A stretch of DNA of 64,000 nt from Microbacterium abyssi. GTDB taxonomy: Bacteria > Actinomycetota > Actinomycetes > Actinomycetales > Microbacteriaceae. The notes beneath the pieces are model-generated. The model worked only from the letters and a program-made list of their open reading frames with translations, was not told the origin of the DNA and did not search any database. Position 1 is the first letter of the stretch; every line of letters starts with the position of its first letter. Shown in pieces: positions 59,139-64,000 of this stretch. The translations under genes and the position numbers were made by a program. The stretch covers positions 1,736,001 through 1,800,000 of the forward strand of contig NZ_CP063815.1 in NCBI RefSeq assembly GCF_015277895.1. The letters run 5' to 3'.

Positions 59139-59624
59139 TCAGGCGCGCGGGTCGGGCAGCAACGTGCCGTCGCGTTCGAAGTCCGCGATCTGCCCGATCC
59201 GGCGGACGTGCCTCTCTTCATCGGAGAACGGCGTCTCGATGAAGCGCTCGATGAAGGAGACGACCTCGTCGAACGTGTGCTGTCGTGCGCCGATGGAGAT
59301 GACGTTGGCGTCGTTGTGCTCGCGGGCGAGCTCTGCGGTGGAGAGGTTCCACACGAGCGCCGCGCGGATGCCGTGCACCTTGTTCGCGGCGATCTGCTCA
59401 CCGTTGCCCGATCCGCCGAAGACGATGCCGAGCGCCTCGACGCCGGTCGTCTGGTCGGCGACGACGCCCTGCGCCGCGCGGATGCAGAATGCCGGGTAGT
59501 CGTCGACGGCGTCGTACTCGACAGGGCCGTGGTCGACGACGTCGTGCCCGAGGGAGCGCAGGTGCTCCTGCAGCTGGGTCGAGAACTCCAGACCCGCATG
59601 ATCTGTGGCGATGTGGATGCGCAT
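59139..59624 (-). CDS. rpiB: Ribose-5-phosphate isomerase B
   Basis: 161-residue isomerase of the RpiB/LacAB fold that interconverts ribulose-5-phosphate and ribose-5-phosphate. It has IATDHAGLEF with the conserved Asp-His near residues 8-9, GIVFGGSGNGEQIAANK around 70-85, and NDANVISIGAR. The actinobacterial form lacks the catalytic Cys of the E. coli enzyme, as here (GGSGNG). ATG 59624 is chosen because TAGGAT lies seven bases upstream. It is read with nei. Confidence 0.92.
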   Translation of the reverse strand: MRIHIATDHAGLEFSTQLQEHLRSLGHDVVDHGPVEYDAVDDYPAFCIRAAQGVVADQTTGVEALGIVFGGSGNGEQIAANKVHGIRAALVWNLSTAELAREHNDANVISIGARQHTFDEVVSFIERFIETPFSDEERHVRRIGQIADFERDGTLLPDPRA

Positions 59625-59631
59625 GCTCACC

Positions 59632-59637
59632 ATCCTA
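59632..59637 (-). promoter_or_regulatory. Leaderless -10 box for rpiB
   Basis: TAGGAT on the minus strand, seven bases before ATG 59624; an upstream in-frame ATG at 59633 would overlap this box. Confidence 0.5.
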
Positions 59638-59659
59638 GAAGCGGCGACGGACGCGACGG

Positions 59660-60841
59660 TCAGGGCGCGATCCCGGCGGCTGCGGGCTTGAATCCGAGGC
59701 GGACATTCTCACAGTCTCCCGGGCGCGACACGTCGTACCAGGGACCGAGGTCGGTGACGTGCGGACGCTCGGCCGCCGGCGTCCCCTCGATGCGCTCGAC
59801 GACCAGGTCGATGAGCCCCGTGACGAACGCCGGGTGGATGCCCGGGGTCGGCGTGCGCACGGCCGGGATGCCCGCCTCGGCGGCCGATTCCATCGCCTCG
59901 GTGTCGAGGTCCCACATGACCTCCATGTGGTCGCTCACGAATCCGAGCGGCACGATCACGACGGCCTTGGCGCCCGCGGCGGGAAGCTCGGCGATCACGT
60001 CGTTGACATCTGGCTCGAGCCAGGGCTGGCTGGGCGGGCCGGACCGCGACTGGAAGACGAGCTGCCACGGCACGGTCGCGCCACCCGTGACCGCGCCGAG
60101 CTTCTCCATGATGCGCTCGGCGACCGCGCGGTGCTGGGCGACGTACGCGCCGCCCTGGCCCCAGTCGACGTCGCGCGGGCCGGAGCGCTCGGCATCCGCC
60201 GTCGGGATCGAGTGCGTGGAGAACAGCACATGGATGTCGGATGCCGGGATGCCCTGCCCGAGGAACTCGGTCACCGCGGCGTCCACGCCCTCCTGAAACG
60301 GCGTGACGAAACCGGGGTGGTCGAAGAAGAGACGCACTTTGTCGGCGGTGACGCGGTCTTCGAGACCGGCCTTCGTGACGGCGCGCGCGATGTCTTCGCG
60401 GTACTGACGGTCACTGGAGTAGGAGCTGTACGCGCTCGTCGCGAGCACCAGCAGCGTCGTGTGACCGTCGTTCGACGCCGCCGTGAACGCGTCGTCGAGG
60501 TACGGCGCCCAGTTGCGGTTTCCCCAGTACACGGGCAGGTCGATGCCGCGTGCGGCGAGCTCGGCCTCGAGTGCGGCCTTGAGCTCGCGGTTCTGCTGAT
60601 TGATCGGGCTCACGCCGCCGAAGTGGCGGTAGTGGTGTGCCACTTCTTCGAGACGTTCGTCGGGGATGCCGCGCCCTCCCGTCACGTTCCGCAGGAACGG
60701 GATGACGTCGTCCTGGCCCTCAGGGCCGCCGAAGCTCGCGAGAACCAGGGCGTCGTACGCCACCGGAGTCTCGATGAACTCGGCGCCGCCTGCGGCAGCG
60801 GGAGACGCGAAGGGAACGGAGGTCTGATCGGGCGCAGTCAC
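59660..60841 (-). CDS. hemH: Ferrochelatase (coproporphyrin type)
   Basis: 393-residue enzyme that inserts iron into a porphyrin; in Actinobacteria the substrate is coproporphyrin III, in the CpfC route. The catalytic His is in LFSTHSIP, with GFVSDHMEVMWDLD holding the distal Glu, and FGGPEGQDDVIPFLRNV and FQSRSGPPSQPW typical of the family. The start is GTG 60841 (MTAPDQTSVPFASP); the ribosome site there is poorly spaced, and an in-frame ATG upstream (MPTRGRW) cannot be excluded. It is divergent from pepN. Confidence 0.9.
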   Translation of the reverse strand: MTAPDQTSVPFASPAAAGGAEFIETPVAYDALVLASFGGPEGQDDVIPFLRNVTGGRGIPDERLEEVAHHYRHFGGVSPINQQNRELKAALEAELAARGIDLPVYWGNRNWAPYLDDAFTAASNDGHTTLLVLATSAYSSYSSDRQYREDIARAVTKAGLEDRVTADKVRLFFDHPGFVTPFQEGVDAAVTEFLGQGIPASDIHVLFSTHSIPTADAERSGPRDVDWGQGGAYVAQHRAVAERIMEKLGAVTGGATVPWQLVFQSRSGPPSQPWLEPDVNDVIAELPAAGAKAVVIVPLGFVSDHMEVMWDLDTEAMESAAEAGIPAVRTPTPGIHPAFVTGLIDLVVERIEGTPAAERPHVTDLGPWYDVSRPGDCENVRLGFKPAAAGIAP

Positions 60842-60967
60842 CCCTCCATCTTTCCACCTCCCGCGCGTCGGCATCCTCGGCGTCCTGGCGTAGGCTGTCA
60901 TGGTTGCCGTCGGCGCCAGCAGCGTCGACCCGAGGCGATACCCCCCGAACCCCTGGGAGAAACAGCT

Positions 60968-63535
60968 GTGCCTGGAGAGAACCTCACCCGAATCGAAGCG
61001 CAGGAGCGCCGCGAGCTCATCGACACCCAGTCCTACGAGATCTCGCTCGACCTGACCAAGGGCGCCGAGGTGTTCGGCTCCCGCAGCGTGGTGCGATTCA
61101 CCGCGAAGCCCGGCAGCTTCACCTTCATCGACCTCATCGCCCGCGACGTGCGCGAGATCTCGCTCAACGGAGAGCAGCTCGACCCCGTCGAGGTCTTCGC
61201 GGATTCGCGCATCGCGCTGACGAACCTGCAGGAGGAGAACGTCCTCGTCGTCGACGCGGACTGCCTGTACACGAACACCGGCGAGGGACTGCACCGCTTC
61301 GTGGACCCGGTCGACGGTGAGGTCTACCTCTACTCGCAGTTCGAGGTCCCCGACTCGCGCCGTGTCTTCGCGGTGTTCGAGCAGCCCGACCTCAAGGCGA
61401 CGTTCCAGTTCACCGTCACCGCGCCCGAGGCGTGGAAGGTCATCTCGAACTCCCCCACACCCGAGCCCATCAACCACGACGAGAGCAGCACCGCGACGTG
61501 GGGCTTCGAGCCCACCCCGCGTATCTCGTCGTACATCACGGCCCTCATCGCCGGCCCGTACGAATCGACGTTCTCGGAGCTGACCAGTGCCGACGGCCGG
61601 GTCATCCCGCTGGGCGTCTACGGACGCCGGAGCCTGTGGGAGCACCTCGACGCCGACTACATCTTCGACAAGACCCGTGAGGGCTTCGCCTACTACGAGG
61701 AGAAGTTCGGCGTCCCGTACCCGTTCGCGAAGTACGACCAGCTGTTCGTGCCGGAGTTCAACGCCGGTGCAATGGAGAACGCCGGCGCGGTGACGTTCAC
61801 CGAGACGTACGTCTTCCGCAGCAAGGTGACGGATGCCGTCAAGGAGCGCCGCGTCGTCACCATCCTTCACGAACTCGCGCACATGTGGTTCGGCGACCTC
61901 GTCACCATGAAGTGGTGGAACGACCTGTGGCTGAACGAGTCGTTCGCCGAATGGGCGTCGACCATCGCGACCGCGGAGGCGACCGAGTGGAGCGAGGCGT
62001 GGACGACGTTCAACGCCATGGAGAAGACCTGGGCGTACCGTCAGGACCAACTGCCCTCCACCCACCCCATCACGGCCGAGATCAACGACCTCGAAGACGT
62101 TCAGGTGAACTTCGACGGCATCACCTACGCCAAGGGCGGATCGGTGCTCAAGCAGCTCGCCGCCTGGGTGGGCATCGACGCCTTCTTCGCGGGCGTCGGC
62201 CAGTACTTCCAGAAGCACGCGTGGGGCAATACGGAGCTGAGCGACCTGCTCACCGAGCTCGAGGCCACCAGCGGCCGTGAGCTCGGCACCTGGTCGAAGA
62301 AGTGGCTCGAGACGGCAGGAGTCAACACCCTGTCCCCGGTCATCGCCGAGGACGCGGACGGCGTCATCTCGCGCTTCGCGATCACCCAGACCGCGCCGGC
62401 CGACTACCCGACCATCCGCCCGCACCGCCTCGGCATCGGCTTCTACAACCTCGACGGCGGCGCGCTCACCCGCACGCACTACGTCGAGATCGACGTGGAC
62501 GGCGACCGCACCGAGGTTCCCGAGCTGCAGGGGCACAAGCGCCCCGACCTCGTGCTGCTCAACGACAACGACCTCGCCTACGCGAAGATCCGCCTCGACG
62601 AGCGCTCGCTCGAGACCGCCATCGCCCACCTGGCCGAGGTCTCGGACCCGCTGGCGCGGTCCCTCATCTGGGGTGCGGCCTGGGATCAGACCCGCGACGC
62701 CGAGAGCACGGCATCCGATTACATCGATCTCGTGCTCGGCAACATCGGCCGCGAGACCGAGTCGACCACCGTCCGCACCACGCTGGCGCAGCTGCGCACC
62801 GCCGCGAACCTCTACGTGGCGCCGGCAGACCGCGACACGGCACGTCTCAAGGTCGCCGACGGCCTCTGGGATCTCGCGCAGAACGCCGCGGCGGGCAGTG
62901 ACAGCCAGCTGCAGTTCGTCACCGCGTTCGCGGCGTCGCTGGTGAACCACGAGCACGCCGGCATCGTCGGTCGTCTGCGCTCCGGAGAGGAAGCACTCCC
63001 CGGTCTCGAGATCGACACCGACCTGTCCTGGCAGCTGCTGGTCGGCCTGGCGTCGATCGGCGCCACCGACGCCGCCTCCATCGACGCCGCACTCTCCGCG
63101 GACAACACGTCCAAGGGTGCGGAGTTCGCAGCGCAGGCCCGGGCCGCACTGCCGACGGTCGAGGACAAGCGCGTCGCATGGGCATCGCTGGTCGACAACG
63201 CCGACCTGCCGAACACCATCGTGCGCTCGGCGGCCCTCGGCTTCGTGCACGCGAACAGCACCGCGGTGCTCGGCGAGTTCGTGCAGAGTTACTTCGACAT
63301 GCTCGTCCCGGTGTGGGAGTCGCGCACGTACCAGATCGCGAACTACCTGATCGTCGGCCTCTACCCCACCACGCTGGCCGACGTCCAGCTGCGTGATGCG
63401 ACGCGCGCCTGGCTGTCCGCCAACGCGGACGCCGCGCCCGCGCTTCGCCGTCTGGTCAGCGAGGGACTCGCCGACGTCGAGCGTGCCCTGAGCGCTCAGG
63501 CCACGGATGCCGAGGAGCCCGAACCGGTCGCCTGA
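60968..63535 (+). CDS. pepN: Aminopeptidase N (M1)
   Basis: 855-residue zinc aminopeptidase. The substrate-binding GAMEN motif is at 267-271 and the zinc motif HELAHMW begins at 301, with the third ligand Glu in NESFAEW. The N-terminal beta domain and a long ERAP1-like C-terminal helical domain are complete. The start is GTG 60968 (MPGENLTRIEAQERRELI) with GGAG upstream. The frame stays open for more than 1.2 kb before this, over the ferrochelatase on the other strand, but that extension is not family-like. A TAGGCT box near 60890 is the likely promoter. Confidence 0.93.
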   Translation: MPGENLTRIEAQERRELIDTQSYEISLDLTKGAEVFGSRSVVRFTAKPGSFTFIDLIARDVREISLNGEQLDPVEVFADSRIALTNLQEENVLVVDADCLYTNTGEGLHRFVDPVDGEVYLYSQFEVPDSRRVFAVFEQPDLKATFQFTVTAPEAWKVISNSPTPEPINHDESSTATWGFEPTPRISSYITALIAGPYESTFSELTSADGRVIPLGVYGRRSLWEHLDADYIFDKTREGFAYYEEKFGVPYPFAKYDQLFVPEFNAGAMENAGAVTFTETYVFRSKVTDAVKERRVVTILHELAHMWFGDLVTMKWWNDLWLNESFAEWASTIATAEATEWSEAWTTFNAMEKTWAYRQDQLPSTHPITAEINDLEDVQVNFDGITYAKGGSVLKQLAAWVGIDAFFAGVGQYFQKHAWGNTELSDLLTELEATSGRELGTWSKKWLETAGVNTLSPVIAEDADGVISRFAITQTAPADYPTIRPHRLGIGFYNLDGGALTRTHYVEIDVDGDRTEVPELQGHKRPDLVLLNDNDLAYAKIRLDERSLETAIAHLAEVSDPLARSLIWGAAWDQTRDAESTASDYIDLVLGNIGRETESTTVRTTLAQLRTAANLYVAPADRDTARLKVADGLWDLAQNAAAGSDSQLQFVTAFAASLVNHEHAGIVGRLRSGEEALPGLEIDTDLSWQLLVGLASIGATDAASIDAALSADNTSKGAEFAAQARAALPTVEDKRVAWASLVDNADLPNTIVRSAALGFVHANSTAVLGEFVQSYFDMLVPVWESRTYQIANYLIVGLYPTTLADVQLRDATRAWLSANADAAPALRRLVSEGLADVERALSAQATDAEEPEPVA

Positions 63536-63561
63536 TTCAGCGTTCTGCGATACCCGCTCGC

Positions 63562-63567
63562 TAGAAT
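63562..63567 (+). promoter_or_regulatory. Leaderless -10 box for the MscS gene
   Basis: TAGAAT is six bases before GTG 63574, so this gene starts a new leaderless transcript after pepN. Confidence 0.55.
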
Positions 63568-63573
63568 CGGGAG

Positions 63574-64000
63574 GTGCTGAACCTCCCGATTGAGACCACC
63601 CCGGAGCCGTCGGCGTTCCAGCTCTGGCTGCTCGACGTGTGGAACGGCACGCTCGCCTGGCTCATCGCAGCGGGCGAGAATGTGATCCACGTCGTCCTGA
63701 TCGTCGTCATCTGCGTGGTCATCGCCATCGTGCTGCGGCTGCTGATCCGGCGCATCGTGCACCGCATCGTGGACCGGGCGAAGTCCAAGGCGAACGTCGA
63801 CGACACGCAGGCTCTCGAGCGCTCTCCGCTCGCGGACATGCGCCTCGTCCAGCGCACGCGCACGCTCGGCACGATCCTGCAGAACATCGTCAACGTCGCA
63901 GTCGCCGTCGTCGCTCTCGTGCTGATCACTAACCGCCTCGCACCCGACCTGGTGGGCTCGCTCACGCTGCTGACCGCCGCGGTCGGCGCCGGGCTCGGCT
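63574..64000 (+). CDS. MscS-type mechanosensitive channel, cut by the window end
   Basis: The 5' 142 codons of a membrane protein that continues past the window. From GTG 63574 it reads MLNLPIETTPEPSAFQLW, then a transmembrane helix (about 40-62, VVLIVVICVVIAIVLRLLI), a basic, charged loop (RRIVHRIVDRAKSK) and a second helix (about 105-123), ending TLLTAAVGAGLG, which is the start of the Gly/Ala-rich pore helix TM3 of MscS channels. Such channels release solutes on osmotic downshock. The start is supported by TAGAAT six bases upstream. Incomplete at the 3' end. Confidence 0.8.
   Translation, partial: MLNLPIETTPEPSAFQLWLLDVWNGTLAWLIAAGENVIHVVLIVVICVVIAIVLRLLIRRIVHRIVDRAKSKANVDDTQALERSPLADMRLVQRTRTLGTILQNIVNVAVAVVALVLITNRLAPDLVGSLTLLTAAVGAGLG

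Noticed and set aside
59759..60967. N-terminal extension of the pepN frame across the ferrochelatase gene
   Set aside because: PepN homologues begin at MPGENLTRIEA, which has its own ribosome site, and ferrochelatase clearly occupies the other strand.
60968..63250. Long minus-strand frame continuing upstream of ferrochelatase
   Set aside because: It is antisense to pepN, whose HELAH and GAMEN motifs fix the real strand.
1..64000. CRISPR arrays, insertion sequences, prophage or integrase genes
   Set aside because: No regularly spaced direct repeats, transposase, integrase or phage structural genes were seen on either strand.

Overview
The window is a gene-dense, GC-rich chromosomal segment of an actinobacterium, almost certainly a member of Microbacteriaceae and most like Microbacterium. 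The evidence is the set of small lineage-typical families (DUF3093, DUF4193, DUF4191, DUF3145, DUF7455, DUF7882), SepH, a Lys/Ala/Pro-rich SigA N-terminus, a homodimeric pyruvate dehydrogenase E1, a polyphosphate glucokinase, and many promoters whose -10 box sits only 6-8 bases before the start codon (leaderless transcripts). I see no insertion sequence, prophage, integrase or CRISPR array; this is core chromosome with a few accessory genes.

Layout. 1-8.4 kb: DUF3093, DUF4193, SepH, a phosphodiesterase, and convergent topoisomerase IV genes parC and parE separated by a duplicated hairpin repeat. 8.4-12.9 kb: a cell-wall patch with two overlapping alanine-racemase-like genes that look like complementary halves of one enzyme, a divergent ATP-grasp gene and a MurJ flippase. 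12.9-16 kb: an F420-ligase-like gene coupled to sigA, then a PAC2 protein. 16.1-20.8 kb: pepA-lpdA-sucB. 20.8-25.2 kb: an unknown membrane protein, DUF4191, a RimK ligase fused to an RCK-type domain, its RimB-type partner, and an RDD protein. 25.2-32.6 kb: nitrogen assimilation (glnA1 behind a four-part GlnR-type box, then glnE, glnA2 and a small SPOR-like gene), with a lipid kinase between. 32.7-36.7 kb: ppgK, the RNase P RNA gene, an atypical family-A polymerase, a zinc-ribbon protein and YchJ. 36.7-40 kb: aldo/keto reductase, and an SDR / MarR / quinone-reductase group around a double palindromic operator. 40-49 kb: tRNA-Val, aceE, a FasR-like regulator and the fatty-acid cluster fabD-fabH-acpP-fabF, then ASCH and DUF3145 genes. 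49-53 kb: a putative iron/2-oxoglutarate oxygenase behind an iron box, a DUF262 (GmrSD-like) nuclease gene coupled to a small Cys-rich protein, and a cyclodeaminase-like gene. 53-64 kb: a CAT-anticodon tRNA, gamma carbonic anhydrase, Dps, amidohydrolase, PaiB-like protein, AGCS symporter, Nei, RpiB, ferrochelatase, PepN and the start of an MscS channel that runs off the window.

How the genes work together. LpdA, the two-lipoyl E2 and AceE can supply the E1/E2/E3 chemistry of the pyruvate and 2-oxoglutarate dehydrogenases. AceE sits just upstream of the fatty-acid genes and a FasR-type activator, so acetyl-CoA supply and its use for lipid are physically adjacent. GlnA1, GlnA2, GlnE and the GlnR box form a nitrogen-control unit. 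The most unusual candidate is the alanine racemase pair: one protein keeps the PLP lysine barrel but has lost the catalytic tyrosine, the other keeps the tyrosine domain but has lost most of the barrel and the lysine, and the two reading frames are joined by a TGATG overlap.
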